A stretch of 64,000 bases of DNA from contig NC_083510.1 in the NCBI RefSeq assembly GCF_032362555.1, positions 4,119,501 to 4,183,500 on the forward strand, read 5' to 3'. The position numbers were made by a program, and so were the translations under genes. A model generated the notes under the pieces. The model ran no database searches. It was not told the DNA's origin and saw only the letters and a program-made list of their open reading frames with translations. The DNA is from Amyelois transitella. Taxonomy: Eukaryota > Arthropoda > Insecta > Lepidoptera > Pyralidae. Positions 1 through 11,740 of the stretch are shown here, piece by piece (position 1 is the first letter of the stretch; each line of letters begins with the position of its first letter).

Positions 1-3000
1 GCGTGATAGTCCATAGAAAATAGGACAGTCATATCAAGTCACCTTACCTGGAACCCTATGACACAGTACTAGAGGTGAATTGGCGATGAATTCAGGTAAG
101 TCGGTTTGATGTTGACTGTATGACTATAATGTTAACAGACAAATTTCAAAGAAGTAAAAACTAATGTAATAAACATTTACAATGAATTTAAAAATGTTTT
201 GTTGAAAACGGTAACTTACATTTAAAATCATGTACAAGCTGTATAATCTAACCCAGTGTCTATAGAGAATATAAGGACTTTGTCAACGTTAGCAAATCAA
301 CGTAGTAGGCACATTTGTTAGTTTTATTTCCGTAAGGTGTAAATTCTGTACCGATATTATTTTATGCCCTCGCCGCCCGTGCCCTGCTGGAACAAAGGTC
401 TTCCGACATCGCCGCCCGTGAACAATACCTACGGCGTGTACCCCGGACTGTCCTCGTCTACTTCTAACCAATGTCTATTATGCTCCACATATCCAGTAAA
501 TAAGCGTTGGGAAACCAGATAACATTGCCTTTGATTTATATTGGTGTTGCGTAAAATAAATCAGGACAAATGACGTAGATTGAGCTAGGTCAAAATTCAA
601 TTATCTTTATAGTATGCAAAACTGTTATGTAGGATATTTTTTACATATAAACATCACGACCAAGGCCAATCAGATAAGATAATAGTAAGAAATATGACGG
701 GTTCTTTCATTTAAACATATTCGGGAATTTATGACTTAACCTTGAGATCGGAGATCCAGGCAACATCACATCTGCGTCAGTGTCACGATTTGCTATGAAA
801 ATTAGTTATTTTAGGGAAAAATATTTAAACCTTGAGATTTCTTTTTAGGGAAGTCTTAAATTCTGCTACAAGATAGCGATATTATATCCTGCAATGTAAA
901 GTCGCGAAAGCGAGTCTGATATTTATTCAGCCAGATGACATGAATGTCAACTTTGGGAGCGGAAATAAAATATCAGCAGAACCCTCCATTTCAATTTTAA
1001 CCTTAATCGCTCTGCCAGTAATGGCATCTTCGGCACACTGCCTTCCCGCCCAGAGAAAGCCACTTTCCTTGAAAATGCTTTGATAAATATGGATATAAAT
1101 TACACCAATAAGAGAAATAAGGATATAAATGGGTTTGACTCGCCTGCTTTATCACGCAGTTTCATTAGCTTTTTATCAAGTTACTAATGGCTACATTTTT
1201 ATCTCATCGACCTAATTCTTGTCATTAAGTTAGCTACAATTATATTGTTTTAATTTACAAAACCAACAGTTATCAGTTACAGTAATCATAAACAGTGCAC
1301 CATATTTGATTTCAGGCATTTGATCTAAAGGCAATTGAGGAAACGTCATCTCAATCGACGTCTGGCCTCAAGTTGATGGTTATACTGCATTGAGGACAAT
1401 TTGTAGATTCCAATATTGAGTTTAACTATTACGCAATATCAAATTCCGTTCAAGGCATTAATTTATTGAAATTCACTTTATATAAATAAATAGACAGCCA
1501 AATGTTAAAATGAAATTAGGAGATGATAGTTTTTTTAAATACAGTATTTGAAGCAAAACACTTACATTCATTCGACGATTTATTGAAAAGTGATGATATC
1601 CACGCCTGAAACAAAGAAAGAAAAAAATTACTATCCATTAAAGATAACACGTAAAAATACGTAGACGTCAGTACATTCGTGTTTAGTGGGTTCTATCGCC
1701 GACCACAAGCCACGGGAGGCACATATTTAACGCTCGAGCTTATCTAAAACGGGGGTTTGGGGGCGAGGCACCTGCTACAATATCGAGCCTATCTTTCTAC
1801 TAATGGCGTACATGTGAAAGGTGAATAGCTCCATTCGAGGCACGAGTAAGCTACTCGCAGACGAGGATATATGATGCTTTATTTAGTTAGCGGAGATAAG
1901 TCTTTTCCTATGATGGGTATGAGGTGAAGCTTTATCATTAACAAGAATGTTGTTACTGATACTTTTTAAGACGAATAGTGAGCAGAATAAACTGAGTTTT
2001 AGGATAGAGATAATTGGATTTTTGAAAGAATAAAGAACGAGGGCTTGGATATAAGGCTTTTAGACTCTCTCAATTATTTTAAACTTCTCGAAAAATGTGC
2101 AACATCTCATAAAAACGTAACTTTTCTGCTGCGTACAAAATTTTACACAGTTCTGAAGTCTCCAATGTTATTAAGGATCACAATGCCTCCTCCAAAATAA
2201 CGACGAGAATACGATATGAGGGACAGTAATGCCAATTGATGATGACAGAAAAGAATAAACGTCTACGGGTTATGATTCAAAATGGCTTTCGGTTCAAAAA
2301 GCCGGGTGGGTGGAATAATATAGGACACAGGGTTGACATGTATTGAGAACGCAAACAATAGTTCATCGTACAGCAAAAAGCAGCTCAAAATTTTCTACGA
2401 TGTAATCTTAAGGGACTGCAAAAAGCGCCGTTGTGGGTGCGGTCATTAATTACACGTTACAATACAACTACTAAATACGAACGGTACAGAAATATTTTTT
2501 TCTTTGGATACTAAATAGATCTTGTTCGTGGCATTGTCCATTTGAATCTAGTTTTATTTTCTTTTAGTGAAAACATAAGTAGAGAAGCAGACATAGTAAT
2601 CGAGGATTATATTCAGTGCATAACTTTTGTGGGATTCGTTCACAAAACGCTCTAGAAAGGTATGTACGAAGTGTCGATCTGCACTCTATCCATTTTGAAT
2701 TGCAACCCTTGAGTTACAGCCATTGTTGGTTACGAGTACAACGTGTACCAATATGGTACCGGTACGGCGTCGCCGATGTCCATTACGATGAAACATGTTG
2801 CTCTAATTAATGGACACAGTCTATTATCGCGCGGAAAGCACGTGTCCAGCATACGTGCCGAGCATTTAGTTAGAGCAGCAGCATGCTCATAGGAGCAGCC
2901 GGCGCCAATACGGTTCATATTCATTTCTTATATAGTTGTATGTTGTGCGGCTTTTGACAATGGCATAGTCCGTGTTGAACTTCGCAATCAAAGCCAATCG

Positions 3001-5085
3001 GCCGTTTTACCGATTGGCCCAGGATATAATACAGATTGTTATTTCCGTATAGGATCTACCTATAGTGATACCCATTAATAGAATAATGTAAAAATAAATC
3101 GAGGTTTTCGAAGCGGAGCGCTAAATCTTGTAAGTAATTTTCATTCAAAATCTTGGCAAGAAAGTCATCCCGCGTGGTTATTACCTCCGTAAAAGCAATT
3201 CATTCCCCATGCTGGCTGCCTACCACATGGCTAAAGATGACGTATATCTCCCGCAATCATATCGCAGCACTCTAGTAGTTTTATTGCAATACAATTCATC
3301 ACCAACAGTGCTCCGCACGATGGCAACACGAGCGGTATTGTTTTATTATTCTATTTTCCCTTGATATTCTATATCATCTTGTACCAGTAAAATGTCTGTT
3401 ATAGCTGTGATGAATACAACGTTATAATATTATAACAATTCCGTTTGGGAAAATAAGTCTTTCTTAAATAAGAAATTTAAGAAATATGGGAGGCGAATTT
3501 CCTACTAATTGTAAGTACCTGATTGATAGAGTGCTTTTAGTACTATAATCACTAAGGTCTGCATAACCAGAAGTGGAATGATAGGCGCTGAACTGCAGGC
3601 AAAGTCATTGAAACTAAAAATCCAGCCTAACCGCCAAAACAGGAATAGTTTAATCAGCACTAAACATTTATCCGATAATGGACCGGCAGCTTAATGCGAA
3701 AGTCGCGGGCGTACTGTCGTCGAGAGCATCTGGCACCTGAAGCCTAATGGCCTGTCGCGCGTCCATCCGCGCGGTGATTGATCGACACGGCCGTGACGTG
3801 TGCTCACACATCGCTTACATCGGCTTCGCGATATCGCGCGCAATCCATCACATACCGAAATTTGCGGTTCACCAGAAATGTGATCTATGCTCGCCCGATG
3901 TCCCGCGTCGTGCGCCCTAGATTGAGAACAAACATTCCTTTCTATTTACAAATTGATAGAGTTTTGATTCAGTAACTTCCTCGTTTAAGGTGTTTTTGGG
4001 TTAATTGATAAGGGAACCTAAACACATCGAAATTTCGTTTTCTGATTTACAAATAAAAATATGTCATAGTAAAATTGAGCCTAATATATTAAAGCTGTTT
4101 TTTTGTTAACTCAAACGTGAGACAACAGGTGAGTTCCCGTGGATTTAGTAATAAAATTTACCATCATAACAAGACTTAAAGGCCGAAGATGCCTGAACAA
4201 ATATTAACCAGGAATCTCATTACTTCTCTCGGTATACGACAGAATTTGGATTTTATTAACAAACTTTTCCGATTTGCTTGGTAATATTACAAATGAATAT
4301 ACTTTCGTGTTTTGTTTCGGATATAAGTCGTAATAATATTCAATTCCAGTTTCGCAACAGAATTTTTTGTCGCAAAGCTGATTTCTGGACTAAGAAATAT
4401 TTGGATCGCGAATTTGTTACCCTTTTACATTTCTTAAAATAACCTGTATGTTTATTTTTTAAAGTAATTTTAAAGCATTATCTGAGATAATTTTCAAATA
4501 AATATATCCACGTAAAGAAAATTCTTTCATCTTAATAAACTTTAGTTATTGTAATTCGTCTCCCCTTCACGCCTAGACTTCAGGCAACTGCGTGATGGTA
4601 TTTTTTTATAGATGATGTGGAAAATACTAAGAGGGACAGAGATGCGGACAGAGACAGATTGGTGCAGTAAAAATAAAAGGAAAAGTAACAATTGAAATAT
4701 TTAGATGATATTAATGAAAAATCTGTAAGACTAGTCTGAAGATCTGAATGTAAATTAAGTTTAAAAGTTATGAAACTTTGTCCAAGGAAAACTTTTTTAT
4801 TTCAAAAGACAAGTTTTAGTTCTGTAATTACTAAGTTATTTAGTTTCTTTCTCCACTGAGAAACTCACTGAAGTTAATTTAAACGGCTGATGGAAACAGT
4901 GATATTTCTGCACTTTAATAGATATTTAAATTTTGGCTGAATTATAAGTATAACTTATAAAGATGCATTTTTTATAGGTAGTTAAATTATACTACATCTA
5001 ACTTGAACGTATTAAGTACGTTTTCTGTACATGTCAATAAGTTAATAGTAATATTAGTATGTAGGTAGTACTTAGTTATAAAGTC
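1..5085. other. Intergenic, no gene recognised
   Basis: Only short open frames occur here and none shows a recognisable domain, splice-site context or signal peptide. The stretch around 3700-3930 is richer in CpG than its surroundings. A small inverted repeat (CCAATCGG/CCGATTGG) lies near 2995-3018. I see no tRNA, no long transposon ORF and no CRISPR-like array. It could be intergenic or part of a long intron of a gene outside the window. Confidence 0.5.
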
Positions 5086-5110
5086 ATATGGGTGAATATA
5101 CGCTATTTGA
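5086..5110 (+). repeat. Left terminal inverted repeat
   Basis: This 25-nt arm is the exact reverse complement of 7961-7985. The outer four bases are ATAT at both ends and could instead be a target-site duplication. Confidence 0.75.
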
Positions 5111-5810
5111 ATTTCAATGGTCTTTAGAAAATGTTTATGTTAAACTTATTATATTATTGTTTCTCTATGTTTAAACAATAAATAACATGGCCTTTTATCT
5201 GGCCCACATAGTCTAATCACGATAATTGTTTAATTTAAAGCATTATTAGCTTAAAAAGTTAAAAATGTATACTCCTCTGGCCTTCCCATTCATGCATTAT
5301 AATGATTGAACGGCAATATACTTTAAATACGTATACACAAATATGTTTTTTTTAATTATTACTAACTGTTATAAATATCGAAACATATTTAATCAAAATA
5401 CATTTTAAAAATATTTAATAATATAAAAAAAATAAAACTTATTTTCATGTCATGTTACAAATACGTCACTTCATCTGGCGAAACTCTAAAGAAGAAAAAT
5501 TTCACTTAAAATCACCAATTTGTGTTTTGATCTTGAATTGGGCGCGTCGAACAGTGTGAAGTTAGTAGCAAGCTAATAATCTTGAGCAAAACTTAAATAA
5601 TATTGCGTCAGTTTACGAATGAATTTGGGAGAGCGTGTTTTTGCCACTCGTTGGAGTATTTCCTTTGGTAAGCATATGTTTTCGTATTTTATTGTTGGAA
5701 AACTGTTTATTAGCACAATGCAAGGTTTATTGTGTGTAGATGTCATGTATTATGTCAAACTGTGGTGCGAAAATCGAGTGATGTTATTTTTGTACATTAA
5801 GTACGATTTT

Positions 5811-5881
5811 GTCACTTCTCTGGCGTCACTTCTGTGGCAAATTTCATGCCAGAGGAAATACATGATCGCCAGAGAAGTGAC
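5811..5881. repeat. Inverted repeat with GTCACTTCTCTGGCG arms
   Basis: Positions 5811-5825 and 5867-5881 are perfect 15-bp inverted arms. A near-copy of the left arm follows in tandem at 5825-5839, and related motifs occur near 5464 and 7757-7830. These resemble subterminal repeats of a DNA transposon. Confidence 0.6.
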
Positions 5882-5916
5882 GAAATTCTGTTTCGTTAAA
5901 TATCTTAATTATACGG

Positions 5917-5990
5917 CTGATTTGGTGTAATGGTTAAGAAGTTGGTCATTACGCCTGAGGTCGCGGGTTCGATCCTCGCACAGTAAAAAC
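5917..5990 (+). repeat. tRNA-like SINE head (pol III promoter)
   Basis: An A-box-like TGGTGTAATGG (5923-5933) and a B-box GGTTCGATCC (5966-5975) are correctly spaced for an internal RNA polymerase III promoter. The ends do not pair as a tRNA acceptor stem, so it is not a functional tRNA. The following AAAACATTTGTGTG-type sequence resembles the body that follows tRNA-like heads in lepidopteran retroelements. It sits directly upstream of the LINE fragment. Confidence 0.55.
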
Positions 5991-6019
5991 ATTTGTGTGC
6001 ATGAACATGCCTGTAGTGG

Positions 6020-7240
6020 GCCATCCGCGGGGATCTCGGGCCCCAGGTACAAGTATTCTGCTATGCAGATGATACGCTTGTGGCCGCCTGGGGACGCGAA
6101 CTTGAAGCGGCAGAAATGATGATTCGTTCGTCGCGTTGGTATGCTAGGGATAATGGTAGCCCTGAGCAAAACGGAGGCCATCGCCTTTGGCGGTCGAGGT
6201 TGGAAGACTCAGGCCGGTGTGTTCATGATGGTGGATGGGGAGAGGGTACATGTGATGCCACACATCAAATACCTTGGCATCATATTGGACCCACGGTGGA
6301 ACTTCGGGGAGCACTTTAGACAGCTAGCTCCCCAATTAGTGATAACCGCATCGGCACTCAGCCGGCTGCTGCCCAACATTGGTGGGCCTGGTGCTACATG
6401 TCGGCGCCTATATGCAGGTGTAACACGCAGCATGGCGCTGTATGGGTTGCCGATATGGGCGGATAGGCTCACTAGAGCCAACAGGGCCTTGCTGCGACGA
6501 CCACAGCGTGTGGTGGCCATACGTATCTGCAAGGCCTACACCACTGTGGCGTGGGCGGCAGCCTGCGCTCTGGCTGGTACCCCACCCTGGGAACTGGACG
6601 CTCTGGCTCAAAAGGAGTTGTTCTGGGAAAGGAGGAGGAGGGCGGAGATGCCTGAATTAGCGGGAGCGGCTGGTGTAAACTTGGCTGTGGTATTGCGGGA
6701 GCGATAGAGAACTCCGAATTCAGCCATTGTACTATCGGGGCGCTCCTTCCATCGCTTGACAACTGGTTGGACCGACGCCACGGCCAGGTGACATTCAGGC
6801 TGACGCAGGTAATGACCGGACATGGTTGCTTCGGTCATTACCTGCATCGGATTAGATAAGAGGCTTCTGAGGTCTGCCATGAGTGTGGGGAGCCGGATGA
6901 TACGACCCAACATACTCTGGCAGAAGGCGTGCACTTTATCGTGCGCGCCTACTGCCTCACTAGGGTCACTTCCCGACCCTGGGATGGAAAGGGCGGCCAG
7001 CAACTTACTGGCCACCCATTACAGCAAGATTCCCGGCACAGAAGCGCCGGGCAGCCTGAGAGCATCGTGGTGAAATTCCTGCGATCCCATGATGCGCTCA
7101 AAATGGCAAGAAGGGCGCACGGAGGGGTTTTAGTGGGTAGGCTGGTTTACTAGGTGCCAGGAGTCCCACACTCTCCCGGGTGTAGACCCGGGGTCTTGTC
7201 CGTAAAAAGGATTTTCCCTTCGATAACAAAAAAAAAAGTA
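6020..7240 (+). pseudogene. Broken R1-like LINE, reverse transcriptase C-terminal half
   Basis: This is the remains of a non-LTR retrotransposon polyprotein. The catalytic motif CYADDTLVAAW is read near 6056-6090. The frame then shifts near 6138 and continues (6141-6707) with KTEAIAFGG, HIKYLGIILDPRW and the RT-thumb region typical of R1-clade elements. After a stop at about 6707, a third segment (about 6745-6930) reads WLDRRHGQVTF, then a stop, then the zinc-knuckle-like CHECGEPDDTTQH. A GC-rich 3' part ends in an A-tract near 7230. The 5' half (ORF1, endonuclease, N-terminal RT) is missing, so this is a 5'-truncated, multiply frameshifted dead copy. Its high GC contrasts with the surrounding AT-rich DNA. 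Confidence 0.85.
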
Positions 7241-7960
7241 TAGTAAGTTCAGTATTTGAGTATAAATTATTTAGCTACACAAAAATTGTTGATTCTGATC
7301 TGAAAATGAAAGAGTTCTTTTATACTGGAGACTGAAACTTTTAAGTTGTTTAAATAACCTCGAGACTGAAAGGTGTATCATTAAATAGTACTATTGTTAT
7401 GTTTTGTGAAAGAAGAGTATATTTTTTTTTAGTAAGTTGGTTAAGAATTCAGTGCTTAAATGTTACAAACTTAGAATTTTGTGATTGTTTTATAATAAAA
7501 AAACTATTAAAGGGTAATATTTACTGTTAATTTCATCACAGATGAGACTGATAAGCAGAATATACTTCATTCTGTTATTTTAAACGGGCATTGAAAACTT
7601 AAGCATTAAAAAACTATTAAAATTAATATAATAATAAGGTTGCATTAAGAAATTGTGAAGACTGAATGTGCCTTATATAATAAAAAATATTCTAATACAA
7701 TAATTTAAACGTGTTTAATTTAATATAAGTCTCTTTACTCGTCTTATAACAATGGTGTGTCACTTTCCTGGTTCAATTTGTCACTACTCTGCCAGTAGTG
7801 TCACTCCTCTGGTAACACATTTTCCTCTGGTACTTATAAAACACCAAAATATGAGAAATTCTTCTGGCCTCCATCATTAAAACTTTAAAAATAGTGTCAA
7901 ATAGAGAAATTATAAATATTAAATAGAATGGATTAAATTTCCTTCTGGGACACAAAAAAA

Positions 7961-7985
7961 TCAAATAGCGTATATTCACCCATAT
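7961..7985 (-). repeat. Right terminal inverted repeat
   Basis: Exact reverse complement of 5086-5110. It is followed by AATATTAGTAG, while the left end is preceded by TTATAAAGTC. Confidence 0.75.
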
Positions 7986-9075
7986 AATATTAGTAGTAGT
8001 AAATAACCAATGACTTGTGCAATTTTACCTCAATAGTCTTTTTTATGATAATATTCGTACCTATACCCAGATTACCGAGTGGCAGTGCAAACGATAAAAC
8101 TTATTTTAAGTATATTGTAGATTCTCAGCTAAGTGACTATGTATGTCTTATTGAGAAATAAAGATCTTTGAACTTAAATAAAATCATCGGGAAACGTAGA
8201 GGCTTTCGCAAGTGAAATTATTTGAAAATCTGATCAATTATTAATCCGATAAGCCCGAGGGCTGCACGTGCTAGGTATTTCAGCTTTGCAAAATAAACAA
8301 AACCGAAAACGCCTTCTGCAATAACAAGCCCAAGTCGTTCGAGTGGAAGTGATCAATTTTCTCAACAATTTCACCGTCATCTTGAATCTTTTCAGGGGCA
8401 CAAAACATTTAGCCAATTCAGCGCACAGGGGCCGACCCGTAATAATAGCGCCTGTTGGCTGGGTGGGGACACTCATCGCAAACATAAGCCATTAGCGTAT
8501 TGTTAGCTCTTTTTCAAGCGAACCCTCTTTTTCGGCGTTTTCAAGAAGCTTCTTTGAGTACCTTAGTAAAAATCACGATTCACAAAATTAGGTTACGACA
8601 ATAAGGTATGCGGATACGCAATGACATGACGAGATGACATGTAAGTAAATCGGAGTCCAATTGTTATGTTATTGGTGGAATTAGCAGATTAATAATTCGG
8701 AACTACTTACACGCCTATTTCATAGAAATGAGAATTGATTTAGTTAAATATATGTAGTTTTGAATACAAAACATAACTTAAAAATGTTAACGTTTACAGT
8801 TTTGCTACCGTAAATATATAATAATTTGAGAAAAAACTTCTAAAACTCTTAGTCCATTTTGGGTGTTGAAAATATACTGTTTTAATCTTGGCATACACTG
8901 AATGCTTTGCAGGATAATCTTGCGAGTTGTTTCCAGACGCTAATGTACGCTGCGGTATATGGTTGTGGCTGAAACAGGTATGCTATAAAACAGAGAAAAA
9001 ATAGAAGTAACGCACTGTACAATACTATACTGTACTACATAGTCAGCAGACTGCATTTAATCGATTGCATTTCCG
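7986..9075. other. Intergenic with LINE 3'-tail remnant
   Basis: No gene is recognised. Around 8085-8190 the sequence ends in GAGAAATAAAGATCTTTGA, a form common at 3' ends of lepidopteran non-LTR elements. The 83-codon minus-strand open frame at 8234-8485 shows no domain and I do not support it as a gene. Confidence 0.4.
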
Positions 9076-9347
9076 TACATACATACATACATATGGTCAC
9101 GTCTTTATCCCTTGCGGGGCATACAGAGCCAACAGTCTTGGAAAGACTGAATGGCCACGTTCAGCTATTTGGCTTCATGATAGAATTGAGATTCAAATAA
9201 TGACAGGTAGCTAGGCTAGCCCATCGCCTAAAAAAGAATCCCAAGTTTGTAAGCCTATCCCTTAGTCGTCTTTTACGACATCCATGGGAAAGAGATGGAG
9301 TGGTCCTATTCCTTTTTGTATTGGTGCCGGAAACCACACGGCACCTG
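9076..9347 (-). repeat. SINE-like repeat, family 1, near full length
   Basis: Read on the minus strand, this copy runs from GGTGCCGTGTGGTTTCCGGC through GTCGTAAAAGACGACTAAGG and CCAACAGTC-type blocks to a (ATGT)n tail. The same roughly 265-bp unit recurs at 23395, 51288, 55963, 58797, 59499 and 61204. Truncated copies elsewhere keep the tail and lose the head, as expected for retroposition. Confidence 0.8.
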
Positions 9348-9759
9348 TGTATGAACGGATGTTATACCAGTTTATGAACGGTTATTACTTATAGATACAT
9401 TACATAAAAGCCCGAACACACCTAAAGCAGGTCGGAAACAGTGCATTTTGAAAGCAGGCTCTCGTTTCAATTTCACGTTTTACAACTTGGTGCGGGCATG
9501 TATTTAAATAACATACCCTCTTAACCTGCTTTTGGTGTCGCGCCTATAAGATTATTTAAACAATTGCCGCTAGTTGATCGAGTACTTATCTAATAAAAAC
9601 GAAATAGTACAAATTTGATGAAAACCGCTTGAACCGAATGTCGAATACCCACAATAAATACACTACATCAAGCGTTACTTCTACACAATTAGTGTTCCGT
9701 GTGTACGTAGTGTAGACAGAGCCGCAAACTCATGAACAGGTCGCGTGCGGCCGACAGAC
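9348..9759. other. Intergenic, nothing recognised
   Basis: No gene or repeat could be supported. The 77-codon minus-strand frame at 9689-9922 has no recognisable domain and overlaps the first four-copy motif. Confidence 0.35.
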
Positions 9760-9840
9760 GATAGCGGGCGTGAAGCCGGCCATTCTCCTCGGAACAAAGC
9801 TTCCCTGATCTAATCAACGCAACAATACACCTCGGATAAC
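9760..9840 (+). repeat. Four-copy unknown motif, copy 1
   Basis: It contains GGAACAAAGC, six spacer bases, GATCTAATCAACGC, then CAATACACCTCGGATAAC. The last part is shared most closely with copy 2. Function is unknown. Confidence 0.55.
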
Positions 9841-11004
9841 TCCACAATTGAGCTGGAAAATAAACCGGCCGATATTTTAAATTACAAACAATATTACACG
9901 GCGCGGATACAAACGAGTCCATTGTAGGCCGTGTGCGCTCGACAGCTGTTTTAGATAACGTGCGACCTCCCTAGAATAAAGCAACATAAAGCGATTCATA
10001 AACGTTAACGCCGGCAATCATGGCGTGTAAGCACGATACTTTATCCGCAAAATTTCCAACGGGAATCAAATCAAATAATATTATTTTATCACAAGAAAGC
10101 TAATCTAGAAAATACATGTAAACCAAAAGTAAGACAAAATAAAAAAAGATAAAATGTGTAATAAATACCATTGTTAAACTTACATCGAAACATTTCGGCG
10201 GAAGAATAAAAATAGTTCTCAGAACAAGAACCTGAAAACGATAGTCTCGTTACGCACAAATCCCTATACAAGGTTGATTAAAAAAGTAATATAGGACTAG
10301 TTTCCATGGACATATTAAAAAAGGAAGAAATTAAGAAACCACGTCATAGAACTTTCAAATTCAAACTCTTTTCTAAATTAAAAATTAATAGGATATGTTT
10401 GCATAACGAATTGGATTCCGAAAATTGGAAATCGTAAGCCAAATGAAAAGTAGTCCCTTACAAATACAAAGAAATAGGTATCTCCTTTTTATTTATTCGC
10501 TTCAATAGCTTTGATCTTTGGCCCTTTGAAAAATGCCACTCAAGATTCACAGAATACGTTTAAGTAAATGGTTCTATTAAATACCTCACAGAAAAAAATA
10601 TATCTCGAATTTGCATTTAAAATATTCTTCCAATATATCGCTGAGCGTTACGAGATGTCGGATTTGATTCCGTGTTTTCAAGCGATCAACCGTGAGTTGA
10701 TGGAAAAGAAGTTGATCTAAATAAAAAATAATTATAATTTTGAGACAAGGTCAGTGTACGTTTTTTTTCTCTTTACTTTACACTGGATGAATAAAATTAG
10801 GTACTTAGGAAATGAACGTGTCCTTCATGACAGTGAATTCAAATTTAAAAAAAAACTAGGAAAGCCTGACACCCGCGTGAATGAAAATAAGGTAAATAAT
10901 AAGGGGACGGCCAGAATATATCTATAGATATAGTCACGAGGGAAATAAAAAAGGTGTTTTAAATAATGGCGGATGTGATCGGAACGACGAGCGGCGCCTT
11001 ACTG

Positions 11005-11110
11005 TACGCGATAGTCGAATGTGGGTGACAGCCGTGCAAGATAAAGAGAGCCCTCGATGTAACAAAGCGTTGTCCGATTTAATCAGCGCGTCAATTCATC
11101 TAGGTTACCT
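11005..11110 (+). repeat. Four-copy unknown motif, copy 2
   Basis: It contains TCGAATGTGGGTGACAGCC upstream, then GTAACAAAGCG, GATTTAATCAGCGCG and CAATTCATCTAGGTTACC. The upstream block is shared with copy 3. Confidence 0.55.
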
Positions 11111-11391
11111 ATTTTTTTCTGATAGTATATTAGTATATGAGATATAAGATGTAAATAATATCCTGGAATGATGATGGAAAAAATAAAAGTAATTTTAAAG
11201 TCAAAAGTTAGATCATAGTATTATTTAAATAATAACTCCACGAGTATATGAAAAATTAAGATAATTGACAGTAGCTTAAATAAATCAGAAATCAAATTTT
11301 TCGCTTAATCACCAAACATTTTCAGGAAATAAGAAATCCATAAAGTGGGTGCTTTTTATAAACTAACCATTATGGTCAAACTTCATGAGAA

Positions 11392-11482
11392 TCTGACGGC
11401 GAATGTGAATGACAAAGCCTGTTCTGACGAAACAAAGCGAAAATCTTGATTTATTCAACGGGTTCATTCGGTGGAATAGCCT
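11392..11482 (+). repeat. Four-copy unknown motif, copy 3
   Basis: It contains GCGAATGTGAATGACAAAGC, then ACGAAACAAAGCG, GATTTATTCAACGGG and TTCATTCGGTGGA. It is closest to copy 4. Confidence 0.55.
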
Positions 11483-11647
11483 TACGGCTGTAGACATCAC
11501 AAAGGACAAGGAATCGATGTGCAAAAATTTATAGGAACTAGTTTTCTAATAAAAAAAGAGCCTAACAGTATCATACAACACACCGATTTCCACTCATCGG
11601 CCTTAACTCAATTATCCGACCGGTTATAGTCAACCTATGTCTCCGGT

Positions 11648-11740
11648 TTACCGAATGAGCTCGTTGATTAAATCAGGAGTGTCGCTTTGTTTCGTCGAGT
11701 GGGATCGGATAATATCCTGCACATCGGTCACACTCGACAT
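11648..11740 (-). repeat. Four-copy unknown motif, copy 4 (inverted)
   Basis: On the minus strand it reads ACGAAACAAAGCG, nine-base spacer, GATTTAATCAACGAG, CTCATTCGGTAAA. It therefore has the opposite orientation to copies 1-3. The inner TGATTTAATCA is an imperfect palindrome. Confidence 0.55.

Larger units (their letters stand above)
5086..7985. mobile_element. Composite element bounded by 25-bp terminal inverted repeats
   Basis: Positions 5086-5110 and 7961-7985 are perfect inverted copies of a 25-nt sequence whose core is GGGTGAATATACGC. If ATAT is taken as a 4-bp target duplication, the true inverted repeat is 21 bp. Inside are AT-rich flanks with iterated short motifs of the form GTCACTTCTCTGGCG, a tRNA-like SINE head and a broken R1-like LINE. 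No transposase ORF is visible, so this looks like a non-autonomous DNA element that received retroelement insertions. The superfamily is not assigned. Confidence 0.6.

Noticed and set aside
5619-5930. 103-codon plus-strand open frame
   Set aside because: It runs across the palindromic motifs and AT-rich interior of the TIR element, ends in the SINE head and shows no domain.
5917-5990. Functional tRNA gene
   Set aside because: A and B boxes are present but the ends do not pair as an acceptor stem and the sequence runs into retroelement body.
8234-8485. 83-codon minus-strand frame with Cys/Arg-rich end
   Set aside because: No splice context, no family resemblance, and no neighbouring exon.
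9078-9098. Tandem CATA repeats as a CRISPR-like or satellite array
   Set aside because: They are simple-sequence tails of SINE-like copies; no spacer/repeat structure, and the genome is eukaryotic.
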